Assembly: GCA_031276865.1 (NCBI GenBank)
Contig: JAISMF010000012.1
Coordinates: forward strand, 48,075 to 112,074
DNA length: 64,000 bases
Direction of reading: 5' to 3'
DNA from: Deltaproteobacteria bacterium
GTDB taxonomy: Bacteria; Desulfobacterota; Desulfarculia; Adiutricales; Adiutricaceae
In this document: positions 8,501 to 16,899 of the stretch, one piece after another
Position numbering within the stretch: position 1 is the stretch's first letter
How the letters are laid out: every line of letters begins with the position of its first letter
Program-made: the position numbers and the translations under genes
Notes under the pieces: generated by a model
What the model was told of the DNA's origin: nothing
The model's input: only the letters and a program-made list of their open reading frames with translations
Databases searched by the model: none

Positions 8501-10640
8501 GGAATCCAATCCGGCGTCTTTCACGGGCCTGGAGGGCGGCGACTACGTCTTGGAAAGCGCGGAAAAGGTCCTTTTCAAGGAGGAGGCGGGGGAGGTCTCC
8601 TTTAGGCTTTATTTCAACGGCTCCCCTTTAGGGGAAAACGCGGCGGTGGAGCTGATCCAGATCGTCCCCCCCGGCGGCCGCCCGGCCCTCGGGCTGGAGA
8701 ACCCCTATTTCACCGACTCCCTCGGATTCGTCGCCGTTAGGGAGTTGACGCCCCGGGGCGAGGGGGACGCGCTGGAAATCCGGGCCCGCGTCATGGGGAG
8801 CCTCACCAACTCCGTCTTTTTCAGCCTTAAGGAGAGGGAGCGCGTTTTAAGCCTCCAGGCCGCCCCCAGCGGGCTGGACTACCCGCTCCCGGCGGAAATC
8901 GTCCTCTTTCCGCTCATGAACGGGGAGAGGCTTCCCGCCGGAACCGTCTTAAGTTTGAAAGGCGATCGGGAGTCTTTTCAAAATCTTCCGGAAAGCGCCC
9001 CGGTGAACGGGGACGGGGAAATAATCCTCGGAGGCGTCGTTCCCTTGAAAGCCTCCGGAACCTTGAAGCTTTGGGCGGAGAGCGGAACGCTCGTTTCCAA
9101 CGAGGTTTATTTCGAGATCCGGGACTATGGCGCCTACTCCCTTTCGGCCTCCCGGGACGCCCTCGAGCTGGGCGAGCCCGTCGAGGTGGTTTTCAGCCTC
9201 TTTCATGACGAAACGAGCCTTCCGGAAGGCGCGGAAGTGTTTTTAATCGAGGAAAACGCCGGCGACTTTTCCGGCATCCTGAACCCCTATCTCACCGACT
9301 CCCGGGGAAGGATAATTCTCGAGGCGCTGGCCGCGAAAAGATCCCCCGGTCCCTTGAAAATCAGAGCCCGGATAAACGGGCGCCTCACGAACCCGGCGAT
9401 CTTCCAGGTGACGGAAAAGGCCCCCTCCACCCTCACCCTCACCGTGAGTCCGGACGCGGTTAAATTCCTGGAGGAGAACGCCGTCCGCTTCGACGTTCGC
9501 CTGGACGGCCATAGGCTCGAAGCCGGAGACGGGGCGGAGTTTCTCTTCTTGGCGGAGGAGTTTTTAAACCTCCCCGCGGAGGGGACGATAGACGCCTCCG
9601 GCTCCATAAACGTTTCGAACCTCGTCCCCTTGAAAGAGGGTCTTTTAAGCGGGATCAGGGTTTCCCGGGCCGGGTTGGTCTCAAACGAGGTGAGGCTGAT
9701 CTCCCTCAAGGACGGACCCTTGACCCTCGCGGCCGATAAAAACTCCCTGGAGGCCTTGAAACCCGAAAGGGTGCTCTTCACCCTCAGCCACAAGGGCGTT
9801 CCCCTGCCCCGGGGAGTCCCCGTCTCCTTCCAGGAGGACTCCCCGGGGGGCTTCGCCCCCCTGGGGGAGGGATACCTCACCGGCGAGGGGGGGACGGTGG
9901 AGGTGGGGGATCTAACCGCCTTGAAAAGCTCCGGCCAGTGGGGACTCCACGCCCTGGCGGGGGGGGTCGCCACCAACTCGGTCTCCTTCGCCCCGTTTTC
10001 AAGCGGACCCCTGGCGTTGGAGGCGGCGCCCGCGATTCTTCCCTTCCTGCGGGAGACGGAGGCGCGGTTCACGGTCGCGCTTGACGGGATCCCCCTAGAA
10101 AGCGGAGAGAGGCTGAACCTCCATTTCGACGCGGGGGATCTCGCGGCCGGAAGCCTGGAAGTCGTGGTCGGAGCCGGGGGGGCTTTTACGGAGACCTTGA
10201 AGCCCCTTTCGCCCCTGGGCCCCCTTCCGGCGAGGGTTTCCGCGGGAAACCTCGGATCCAACGAGGTCTTCTTCCAAGTCCTGATAGATCCCGACGCCTT
10301 CTCCGTGAAGACGAAGATGAATCCGGATCTTTCCGGCTCCGAAGGCTACGCCGGTTTGGAACACCCGGTGGATTCCTGCGCCCTCTTCCAGGCGGAGTTC
10401 CAATTCAGCTACCTGGGCCTGCCCCTGGCCAACACCCCCTTGCGGATCTACGGCCTGGGCTTCCGCGGCGAGGGGGAGCTCCTCGAAACCGACGGGGAGG
10501 GGAAGATCCGTTCCGAAGTCTTCTACGACGCCCTTGACGAGGACTACTTCCTGGAGCATCCCAGCTACCGGGCCCTCCTGGGCGAAACCTGGATCCCCTT
10601 CGTCGGACCCGAACCCGCGAGCTTCTTCGAGTGCCCGTGA
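5523..10640 (+). CDS. Inverse autotransporter adhesin (intimin/invasin-like), lipoprotein-type signal
   Basis: 1705 residues. N-terminal signal with a hydrophobic core (LLFPVLLCLALSF) ending in PASGC, a relaxed lipobox with Cys at ~37. Residues ~40-450 are a Lys/Arg/Pro/Gly-rich variable region. Residues ~457-675 match the inverse-autotransporter beta-barrel: QVGLFLDRDGKTRGNAFLLQ, GANLFLDREM, LTEISANAYFPLGPF, GGYDLRILSATPFYDKVKLS and YERWRGSF. From ~900 to 1590 there are at least seven Ig-like repeats of 96-100 residues, recognisable by recurring boundaries (TNSVFF, SNEVYF, TNPAIF, SNEVRL, TNSVSF, SNEVFF) spaced 285-302 bases. A C-terminal ~110-residue cap contains two Cys. The barrel would sit in the outer membrane with the repeats exported outside. 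It lies between the ArdC-like and coupling-protein genes, suggesting carriage by the mobile element. A C9 run (7942-7950) and a G8 run (7958-7965) lie in the coding sequence. Confidence 0.85.
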   Translation: MSAPADPRFKARGPLYSRALLFPVLLCLALSFPASGCQPGKPEEGARAGAGNASRDAGEIDLGASFRAAKEARRVNPPFGEKSVADRFLKKAPRKAAEARKGAPGRKKPETGAAEKTPDAKNRGLGEDGDDGADAEIVSLDAGAPGEARDLRFRILVGGGPPPFGSLFEISGSENLSPVFPGPARTGRDGVFVLPSARIPDPGAPSFLRVLHQGREIRARVGLAAAGCGITLEETRENPRGSFELKLRATFSGGGTRGKKGKNVRADGRIPLRFFKNPNFPNLRTAERLTDPSGRLLLKGLKINDREARITAFVAGRCRAEFSPFPENGDPAPPSGESFREGEASPGSPLRGAQQKAPEKSRENASGEKGDPPRPGAADGSRGSVKGFGGNETSPGVSGRAKAGFLEEKVLELLDETARSLPAGGTLPAKGGRGGNAPDAADLALRRGSERLSGALGGWFSRHGKAQVGLFLDRDGKTRGNAFLLQPFYDDLKNTAFLQTGARIGSDRKNLHLGLGFRRRAGENSLMGANLFLDREMEGGHFRGGFGLEFFHDLTEISANAYFPLGPFRESKKFPGALERPAGGYDLRILSATPFYDKVKLSLAYERWRGSFLEGRGLETASADPKRASSSFSYGVRFNPWRFLTLSLEKSAGGVSRGLSARLLFNLDFLRGGADAPAGGGPGEGAVDLNRFEFVNRRYDLPLEFKAAKEYVVSLHSLLAGTVCLKVQNSLGVPWRQTPVKILPLSPGFSILDEVALTERSLFTTDEGGVVCAALRSGGEADRGTILAEAGDGRETFTLPLDPEGASPPLPEGGAARVEYLKEEDGVHLFRVVDARGEPQNGTGVQVADDSPAVLILEPATETEAEFFLSGPDGIFGLKAESSDPRQTEAVLLISPEGGEPARFVLPLNHLLSLSAAPTALPPREETEVKFRLLLNGRPPAPGLPYVLAAESPLIRGLPFEGLTGDGDSSPVVSLEALAAGDLGRVVARLEGLESNPASFTGLEGGDYVLESAEKVLFKEEAGEVSFRLYFNGSPLGENAAVELIQIVPPGGRPALGLENPYFTDSLGFVAVRELTPRGEGDALEIRARVMGSLTNSVFFSLKERERVLSLQAAPSGLDYPLPAEIVLFPLMNGERLPAGTVLSLKGDRESFQNLPESAPVNGDGEIILGGVVPLKASGTLKLWAESGTLVSNEVYFEIRDYGAYSLSASRDALELGEPVEVVFSLFHDETSLPEGAEVFLIEENAGDFSGILNPYLTDSRGRIILEALAAKRSPGPLKIRARINGRLTNPAIFQVTEKAPSTLTLTVSPDAVKFLEENAVRFDVRLDGHRLEAGDGAEFLFLAEEFLNLPAEGTIDASGSINVSNLVPLKEGLLSGIRVSRAGLVSNEVRLISLKDGPLTLAADKNSLEALKPERVLFTLSHKGVPLPRGVPVSFQEDSPGGFAPLGEGYLTGEGGTVEVGDLTALKSSGQWGLHALAGGVATNSVSFAPFSSGPLALEAAPAILPFLRETEARFTVALDGIPLESGERLNLHFDAGDLAAGSLEVVVGAGGAFTETLKPLSPLGPLPARVSAGNLGSNEVFFQVLIDPDAFSVKTKMNPDLSGSEGYAGLEHPVDSCALFQAEFQFSYLGLPLANTPLRIYGLGFRGEGELLETDGEGKIRSEVFYDALDEDYFLEHPSYRALLGETWIPFVGPEPASFFECP

Positions 10641-10650
10641 AAAAGCCGCT

Positions 10651-10694
10651 CCCCGCCCGTCCGGCCTTCGGCGGCGAAGGCCGGACGGGCGGGG
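10651..10694 (+). terminator. Perfect 20-bp hairpin after the adhesin gene
   Basis: Arms 10651-10670 and 10675-10694 are perfect inverted repeats with a GCGG loop, starting 10 bases after the adhesin stop. There is no T-run, so it is either an atypical terminator or an mRNA 3'-end stabiliser. Confidence 0.55.
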
Positions 10695-10833
10695 CTTATC
10701 GATTCCCGGCCCCGGCCTCGCTCCGGAGCCTCGGGCTCGCGGGATTTCGAAGAAAAGGGGCCCCCCCCTGGATAATCGGGCCGGAGGGAGGCTTTCGGCC
10801 GCGAGCGGGAAAAACGAACAAAGGAGGCGAATT

Positions 10834-12675
10834 TTGCGCCACGCCCCTCCCCTCAAGGGCCTGGATCCCAAGGAATGCGCCGACCGCCGGAAGCTCGCCC
10901 GGGACGTCCGGAGCCTCTCCGCGAGGCTCCTCGCCTTCCTCGGAGAGCGGGAAAGGCTTTCGCCGATCCTCTTCATCCTGGCCCTTTCCGGCTTCCTTTT
11001 CCCCTCTTTAAGCTTCCCCCTCTTCTTCTTATTCCTCCTCCTTTCCGCGAGGTGCCTGGTTCTTTCCGGAAGCCGGGGGCTTCCCTTCCGTTTGCCTTCC
11101 GAGGCCGAAAGGGCGGATCCCAACTCGCCCGGACCCGGGCACCGGAGTCTGAACCGGGCCGCCGGGGTGATATTTCTGGGAAACGATAAAAGCGTGGGCG
11201 CGGAGCTGTGGCTGGAGAACAAGGACATTTTAGCCCACATGCTTCTTTTGGGCACCACCGGCTCGGGGAAGACCGCGGCTTTGACCTCCCTGGCCTTCAA
11301 CGCCCTGGCCACGGGATCGGGTCTTTTCTACATCGACCCCAAGGCCGTCTCCCGGCTCAACATGGAGATCTGGCAGATGGCCAGGATGCTGGGCCGCGAC
11401 GACGATTTTCGGGTTCTAAACTACGCCACCCGCGACCCCGGATCCAAAACGATCCGCCTCTCCAACACCATGAACCCCTTCGCCCTGGGACACGCGGACG
11501 CCCTGGCCCAGGTCTTGGGATCCCTCATCCCGCCCTCCCACGGTTCCGGAAACTCCATCTTCGCCGACAAGGCCATGGCCTTGATCTCCGGCTTGATGTA
11601 CGCCCTGTGCGACCTGAGAGACAAGGGCGAGTTGAGGCTCTCGGTTAAAAAGATCAGGGAACGCCTCTCCGCCTCCAAATGCCTGGAGCTTTTAGGCGAT
11701 CCCAGGCTTTCGACCGCGAGCCGGGAGGCTTTGAAGGCCGCCCTCTTGAACTGCAACTTCTCGGAAAACGCCTTCGTGAACAAAAAAGAGCAGCCCCAGG
11801 CCTTCTACGAGCAGTACGGCTACGCCCAGAGCTACTTCGGTCGGGCCCTTTCGAGCCTCACCGACACCTACGAGCACATCTACGGGGTGGAGAACGGGGA
11901 GGTGGACTTCCAGGACGTGATTTTGAACCGGCGGATCCTCCTCGCCCTCCTCCCCTCCATGGAAAAAAGCCCCACCGAGCTTTCAAGCCTGGGGAAGATC
12001 ACCCTCTCGAGTTTGAAAAACGCCGCGGCCACCGGATTGGGGCTCGCGATCGAGGGCCGGGCGGAGGATGTCCTATCCTCCCTGCCCACGGATTTCCAGG
12101 GGACGGGTCCCTTTTTAAGCGTCGTGGACGAGTACTCGGCCATAGTGACCCCGGGGTTCGAGATGCTTTTAACCCAGGGCCGGGGCCTCGGCATGGCCAC
12201 CATCGTGGCCAGCCAGGACTACGCCGGAATAGTCGAGGCCGACCCCAAGGGGGCGCAGCAGATAGTCGCGAACACCAACGTGAAGGTTTTCATGAAACTG
12301 GCCGAGGCCGAGAAGACCTGGCAGCTTTTAAGCGGCCTCGCGGGGGAAGAGCTGGTGATGGAGACCGGAGGCTACAAGCTGGACTCCGACTCCGCCTTTT
12401 CCGTCTACCGGGACGCAGCCGGTTCTCAAGCCGTGAAGCGGCCCCTGGCGGCCTTGAAGGATCTCCTGGAGCAAAACGAGGGGGAGGCCCACTGCCTCCT
12501 GGGCGCTAAATTGGCCCGGGCCGACCTCTTTCACGCCGGAGTGAAAGTCGAAGGGGCCGTCATGAGGGTCCCCAGGCTTTTGGAGATGGATCCCTTAACG
12601 GACGGAAACCACCCGGCCCCGGCGTCTTCCAAGGAGCTTCAACGGCATGCGAGCCGAGGCGAGACCGACCCCTGA
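10834..12675 (+). CDS. Type IV secretion coupling protein (TraD/TrbC/DotL-like ATPase)
   Basis: 613 residues. I chose TTG 10834 because a consensus AGGAGG lies 6 bases upstream; the longer in-frame extension would overlap the adhesin gene. Two membrane segments are likely at ~43-78 (LSPILFILALSGFLF, FPLFFLFLLLSA). Walker A is GTTGSGKT at ~140-147, followed by GLFYIDPKA. The Walker B region is GPFLSVVDEYSAIV with D-E at ~431-432, followed by LGMATIVASQDYAGI, typical of TraD/TraG/VirD4 coupling ATPases. The single compact ATPase domain and the wording around the motifs recall IncI TrbC and Dot/Icm DotL more than VirD4. Its role would be to deliver relaxase-bound DNA to a conjugation channel. 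No other type IV secretion genes are in the window, so they must lie to the left or be absent. Confidence 0.85.
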   Translation: MRHAPPLKGLDPKECADRRKLARDVRSLSARLLAFLGERERLSPILFILALSGFLFPSLSFPLFFLFLLLSARCLVLSGSRGLPFRLPSEAERADPNSPGPGHRSLNRAAGVIFLGNDKSVGAELWLENKDILAHMLLLGTTGSGKTAALTSLAFNALATGSGLFYIDPKAVSRLNMEIWQMARMLGRDDDFRVLNYATRDPGSKTIRLSNTMNPFALGHADALAQVLGSLIPPSHGSGNSIFADKAMALISGLMYALCDLRDKGELRLSVKKIRERLSASKCLELLGDPRLSTASREALKAALLNCNFSENAFVNKKEQPQAFYEQYGYAQSYFGRALSSLTDTYEHIYGVENGEVDFQDVILNRRILLALLPSMEKSPTELSSLGKITLSSLKNAAATGLGLAIEGRAEDVLSSLPTDFQGTGPFLSVVDEYSAIVTPGFEMLLTQGRGLGMATIVASQDYAGIVEADPKGAQQIVANTNVKVFMKLAEAEKTWQLLSGLAGEELVMETGGYKLDSDSAFSVYRDAAGSQAVKRPLAALKDLLEQNEGEAHCLLGAKLARADLFHAGVKVEGAVMRVPRLLEMDPLTDGNHPAPASSKELQRHASRGETDP

Positions 12676-12722
12676 GGAGGGGCCTCGCCGCGGACAGAAG
12701 CGGGAATCGTGACGAGGGGATT

Positions 12723-12914
12723 ATGAAACTCGAAAGGGAGCGGACGGGCGGGGACGGAGAGGCGGAGGCGGCGAAGGGGAACGGAGAGGCGGGGCTTTGC
12801 GGAATCGACCAGTCGAGCGGGAAAAACCGGGGGGAGGATTATCACCGGGAAAAATGGGAAAAGCGGGAAAAGGTGGAAAAACAGGGACCATCGACCGAAA
12901 CGAGCGGGCGATAA
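12723..12914 (+). CDS. Possible small hydrophilic protein
   Basis: 63 codons from ATG 12723 with AGGGG just upstream, 47 bases after the coupling-protein stop. The product is almost entirely Glu, Lys, Arg and Gly (for example EKWEKREKVEKQG). No family is recognised and the composition may simply reflect purine-rich DNA. Confidence 0.25.
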   Translation: MKLERERTGGDGEAEAAKGNGEAGLCGIDQSSGKNRGEDYHREKWEKREKVEKQGPSTETSGR

Positions 12915-13407
12915 AATGGCGGCTTCCAGGTTTTTCCGAAGGTCGAAGCCCCCTCCCTCAAAAGCCTAAGCATCGGCGCCGGCCGAAATCTTTTGGCCTT
13001 GGGCGCCGCCTCGGCGATTCAAAGGGAATGAATGCGCTTCGGGCCGGTGAGGAGCGGGCGGAAAAATCGTTGCGTCAGGCGCCGCTCGCACTCCGTCATC
13101 GGAAAACGGCGAGGGAAAGATTACGCGCCTGAGCATCTCAGGCGTTGCCGATAAAAGAGCTCCTTTTAGGCAAAATATGAGCGTAATACGGATCTAAATA
13201 CTTTTAATTAAAATATTTATAATAAATATACTAATATTATTGATATATACATACTATTTTAAAATAAAAACTAATAATAATTGTGTTAATTTTTAATTAC
13301 CACAAAAATCAAACACGCCGGACTTTTCCTGCTTTAAGCTTTGACATCTTTACCCAAATAGAGTAGTATTAACTAGATTGCTACAACATATTGTCCACAA
13401 ATTTTTA
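12915..13407. other. Border between the GC-rich mobile module and the AT-rich defence island
   Basis: GC-rich sequence stops abruptly near 13185 and changes to very AT-rich DNA. No gene is supported in either part. The segment 13380-13402 (CTACAACATATTGTCCACAA) resembles a decayed end of the short inverted-repeat elements found at 18120 and 30491. Confidence 0.5.
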
Positions 13408-13436
13408 TTGTCAAAAAAAATAAACTATACTATACT
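13408..13436 (+). promoter_or_regulatory. Sigma-70-type promoter of the restriction-modification operon
   Basis: TTGTCA at 13408-13413 and TATACT at 13431-13436 with a 17-base spacer. Transcription would start near 13443 and leave a ~200-base leader before the methyltransferase gene. Confidence 0.6.
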
Positions 13437-13641
13437 TACAAATGCAGCATGTCCGGTATCGTAATTTATTATCCTTTTATCCCTTATTTTAAACATTTTA
13501 TATTAAGTTATTTTTATTATATATATCAATATTATTTTTATTTAATATTAAATAATTTATTTTCATATTTTTTCTACAAGTCAGACACAACGCATCGCCG
13601 TCACTTTTAAAGAAACAACCATCTTTCATTGGATTTGTCTT

Positions 13642-14718
13642 ATGACACACTCACAACCAAATTTAATGAATAAACCAAGACATATATCCCTTTTTTCTGG
13701 GTGCGGCGGGCTTGATCTCGGTTTTGAGCAAGCGGGATTCAAGCGTGTTTGGGCAAATGATTTCGACAGTGACGCGCAAGCCGTGTATTCCCTCAATTTA
13801 GGCGAAATAGATAAGCGGGATATCGTCACTATTATAGAAGATGAAATACCTGACGGAGATATACTTACTGCGGGATTTCCATGTCAACCATTTTCAAACG
13901 CTGGAAATAGAAAAGGCATCATGGACCCACGCGGAATGCTTTATAAAGAATGCTTGAGAATTATTAAGAAAAAAATGCCAAAGGCCATTCTTTTTGAAAA
14001 TGTGAAAGGTTTATTGTCTACGCACCATTCTGACGGAAGAAATATAGTTGATGTTATTAAAGATGATTTATCTAAAATAAATTCTTTAGGTTATAATGTA
14101 ACTCATGAACTTGTCAACGCTTCCGATTATGAAGTTCCGCAAAATAGAGAAAGAGTGTTGTTTGTTGGCATTCGTAAAGATTTAAATCTATCTTTCGAAT
14201 TCCCGTTTAAACTTAGAAAAGACCAATTGACACTCCGTCATGTATTAAGTGTAACTAAAGATATTCCAGACCAAATAGACTGGCCTTTATCGCCTCAAGC
14301 TTCACAAATGGTTAACTATATTCCTGAGGGCGGATCGTGGAAAGATGTTCCATATGAGTTCCTAGCGCCACGTTTTAGAAAAATCAGGGATAACATGAAA
14401 AAATATCATTCCCCTAATTTCTATAGACGCTTCTCTCGCAATGAAATATGCGGCACTATAACGGCTTCCGCACAACCGGAAAATTGCGGTATTATTCATC
14501 CTACTAAAAATAGGCGATTTACTATCCGAGAAATCGCACGCATTCAAACTTTCCCTGATGATTTTAAATTTATTACAAAAACTAATCGTGATATTGTAGC
14601 TATGTATAAGCTTATTGGAAACGCCGTTCCAGTTACTTTAGCTTATCATATAGCATTGTCTATTATGAAACAAGTCTTTAAAAATCCTAAACAAAAATTA
14701 AAAAGAGAATTGTTTTAA
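13642..14718 (+). CDS. DNA (cytosine-5-)-methyltransferase
   Basis: 358 residues, full length for a type II C5 methylase. Motif I SLFSGCGGLDLGFEQAGF (residues ~16-33); motif IV AGFPCQPFSNAG with catalytic Cys at ~81; motif VI FENVKGLL with ENV at ~119-121; motif VIII VPQNRERVLFVGI; motif IX FTIREIARIQTFPDDF; motif X GNAVP near the end. It would methylate C5 of a cytosine in an unidentified target and protect it from the partner nuclease. It is the first gene of a three-gene operon; its stop overlaps the start of the next gene (TAATG). The region is strongly AT-rich compared with the flanks, which suggests horizontal transfer. The ATG at 13666 is an alternative start. Confidence 0.95.
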   Translation: MTHSQPNLMNKPRHISLFSGCGGLDLGFEQAGFKRVWANDFDSDAQAVYSLNLGEIDKRDIVTIIEDEIPDGDILTAGFPCQPFSNAGNRKGIMDPRGMLYKECLRIIKKKMPKAILFENVKGLLSTHHSDGRNIVDVIKDDLSKINSLGYNVTHELVNASDYEVPQNRERVLFVGIRKDLNLSFEFPFKLRKDQLTLRHVLSVTKDIPDQIDWPLSPQASQMVNYIPEGGSWKDVPYEFLAPRFRKIRDNMKKYHSPNFYRRFSRNEICGTITASAQPENCGIIHPTKNRRFTIREIARIQTFPDDFKFITKTNRDIVAMYKLIGNAVPVTLAYHIALSIMKQVFKNPKQKLKRELF

Positions 14719-16109
14719 TGGATACGGATAAAGCGTATTTATTTGGTTTAATTATCGGAGGCAGCGTTTGGGGTAGCGCCAATGATAATTTTCAAATTCG
14801 TCTACCGTATAGGAAATGGGGCTCGTTACAGCACAATCCACAAAGAGTTGGCGAAATTGGGTATGATATTATGAATGTTGTCATACCAATGTTCGAAAAT
14901 AAATATAATATCAATGCAACCTATAAACAAAATGAATATGAATGGCTTGTTAAATGCAAAGGTGATTTAACAAACTTAAAACAAGATTTATTGTTTTACG
15001 GTATAGCGCCGGAAGGGAAAATACTTAAAACAGTAAAACTAACTCCGATTATTTCAGAACTCGTTGATGATAATTTAAAACGTCGATTTATTGCAGGAAT
15101 TGCCGATACTATATGCAGCATCAGCCCTTCACATAGACGTTTTACCGAACAATTTCAAATACTTTCTTTTGAGATCTCAGGGTTCAACTACCCTTTAGTT
15201 TGCGATCTTTGCCGATTGCTATATAGTATAAATTGCATACCCGATCAAATACTTTGGAATCATCCAAATTTTCATTCTGGAAATGATCCATTTTATTCTA
15301 GTTGGAAGAAAGGATTTAAATTAAGAATTCAGCTTGACACTTTTGCTGAATATGGATCATTCGCTTTTAAATCTTGCATCGAATCAATGCGTGAAAATTT
15401 ACAATTACAAAAGCAATCTCATAATTTCGTCTTATGTCCAGATCGAAAACTGAATGTTAGACCAGCTTGTATCCACCCGGCAGAACATGATATTCTTTTA
15501 CCAGATAATATTCGAGGTGCTCATTATTTACATAATCGGCATGTTTGCGCAGTATTAGGTTGCGAAAACGCTCCGTATGAACAAGTAAAATTATTATTTC
15601 AAAAATCAGGGAATTATATAATTCCTTTTCCTATAATCCATAAAGGAACAAAAGAAGAAATTGAAAATATTATTGCGAATGAATCATTATTTTCGAAACG
15701 CCAATATCATTCTAATACGATAAAAATAAAAAAATTATACGATCTATATCAAAAAAATCATAACTATTTAATATATGGTTCTAAACCTAAAACAGGTTAT
15801 CCGATTGTTAACGTTTTGAAATGCGTAGATTATCTCATCTCTGATAAGTTCGAATTAAGTAATAAACGTTCAAAGGGAAAATTTATCGATAACGTGAAAA
15901 AGAAAATTGACTTATTTCCTGATATTTCTGTTAAAATAAAAGTCCCTAATTTACTTACTCCATTAGTTATCTATCATAAACAACTAGGCTCATTAGTCGG
16001 AGCTTATAATCCTCAAGTTTACCAAAGATTGGTTACTGTATCTCCTGAGAATAAATATAAACTTTTAGTTCGCGCCATTACAGAAAAGGATTTAAATAAT
16101 GCCAGATGA
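14718..16109 (+). CDS. LAGLIDADG-like protein in the R-M operon, catalytic acids missing
   Basis: 463 residues. I see two LAGLIDADG-like half-motifs: AYLFGLIIGGSVWG near residue 7 and RRFIAGIADTICSIS near ~121. Each is followed by a predicted strand (FQIRLPYRKW; FQILSFEISGF) and a helix (YPLVCDLCRLLYSINCIP), the usual alpha-beta-beta-alpha order of homing endonucleases. At the position of the metal-binding acid the first motif has Gly and the second Ile, so a homing-type active site is not visible. The C-terminal ~230 residues are unassigned. Translation is coupled to the methylase (TAATG) and its own stop overlaps the next gene. My inference is that it is the sequence-reading subunit of a restriction enzyme whose cutting subunit is the next gene; alternatively it is a diverged nuclease in its own right. 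Confidence 0.55.
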   Translation: MDTDKAYLFGLIIGGSVWGSANDNFQIRLPYRKWGSLQHNPQRVGEIGYDIMNVVIPMFENKYNINATYKQNEYEWLVKCKGDLTNLKQDLLFYGIAPEGKILKTVKLTPIISELVDDNLKRRFIAGIADTICSISPSHRRFTEQFQILSFEISGFNYPLVCDLCRLLYSINCIPDQILWNHPNFHSGNDPFYSSWKKGFKLRIQLDTFAEYGSFAFKSCIESMRENLQLQKQSHNFVLCPDRKLNVRPACIHPAEHDILLPDNIRGAHYLHNRHVCAVLGCENAPYEQVKLLFQKSGNYIIPFPIIHKGTKEEIENIIANESLFSKRQYHSNTIKIKKLYDLYQKNHNYLIYGSKPKTGYPIVNVLKCVDYLISDKFELSNKRSKGKFIDNVKKKIDLFPDISVKIKVPNLLTPLVIYHKQLGSLVGAYNPQVYQRLVTVSPENKYKLLVRAITEKDLNNAR

Positions 16110-16671
16110 AGTTTCATATTATAAAGATATACAAAAATTTATTGAAATTCAATTAAAAAGTAATTTTAAAGCCAATAACATCAAAAATGTAAATATCTTT
16201 TGGGGTATTGGAGAGTTAAAATCTAATCTCCAAACTATTATTAAAAATAACCCTTCAGAATGTTCCTGTGCGAAGCATTATGCAGAAACTATTTCTCCGC
16301 TGAATGTGGATATTTTTGCTCTAATTACAGACGCTAAACATTATGAATTATTGATACTTGAAATTAAAAAGGTCAAAAGCGTTGGGTTGCATGAATGGTC
16401 TCAATTGATAGGATATTGTCTTGTTTCTGGAGCTAAATACGGAATATTGTTAAATATTAACAACAAAACCAGCACACGTTTATCCGAATTATTATTTTTT
16501 AAACACCATATGTCTCATATTAAGACATTAATTGACAAAAAAGTTTATGAACATAATTTAGGTCTTATGTATTGGAATTCTTTCACACAAAATTTTGAAT
16601 ATTCCAACCTTGGCGAATTAAAATCACTTTCGGAGTTAAGTGAAAAATTAATAATTGAGTTTTCAAATTAA
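16099..16671 (+). CDS. Small PD-(D/E)XK nuclease, likely restriction subunit
   Basis: 190 residues. The segment LNVDIFAL...LLILEIKKV carries D71 and E88-x-K90, followed by the helix EWSQLIGYCLVSGAKYGILL, whose QxxxY pattern is typical of RecB-like PD-(D/E)XK nucleases. An N-terminal ~60-residue region with a CSC segment precedes the core. It overlaps the upstream gene by 11 bases, so it is the third cistron after the methylase. It is small for a stand-alone type II restriction enzyme and lacks an obvious DNA-recognition domain. This fits a cutting subunit that works with the LAGLIDADG-like protein. Subunit roles are inferred. Confidence 0.65.
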   Translation: MPDEVSYYKDIQKFIEIQLKSNFKANNIKNVNIFWGIGELKSNLQTIIKNNPSECSCAKHYAETISPLNVDIFALITDAKHYELLILEIKKVKSVGLHEWSQLIGYCLVSGAKYGILLNINNKTSTRLSELLFFKHHMSHIKTLIDKKVYEHNLGLMYWNSFTQNFEYSNLGELKSLSELSEKLIIEFSN

Positions 16672-16747
16672 TCGCAAGTAAAATAACTATATACAAATTT
16701 TGCTACAGCTTAAGATATCTTACTTCTAAAATTACATTTCTTTAAAA

Positions 16748-16770
16748 GGTTTGTCCGCAATATGATGTTA
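16748..16770. repeat. Left end of family-B inverted-repeat element, partner lost
   Basis: GGTTTGTCCGCAATATGATG matches the left end of the complete family-B element at 18120. No matching right end was found before 17.5 kb; a family-A element begins 45 bases further in, so this copy is probably truncated or rearranged. Confidence 0.45.
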
Positions 16771-16814
16771 TAAAAATTAAAGAAAAATAGATTCTAATTT
16801 TTTATGTATAAATA

Positions 16815-16899
16815 CTCCAGCGGTTAAATATTACAAACTGCCAAGTATAAGGCTAGTGATACTAACCTATGATATTCTAACTTTTACCCGCCGGGGTAA
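16815..16899. mobile_element. Family-A miniature inverted-repeat element, copy A1
   Basis: 85 bp flanked by TA on both sides. Left end CTCCAGCGGTTAAATATT (diverged), right end CTTTTACCCGCCGGGGTAA. The size and the TA target are the same as in the other copies. Confidence 0.6.
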
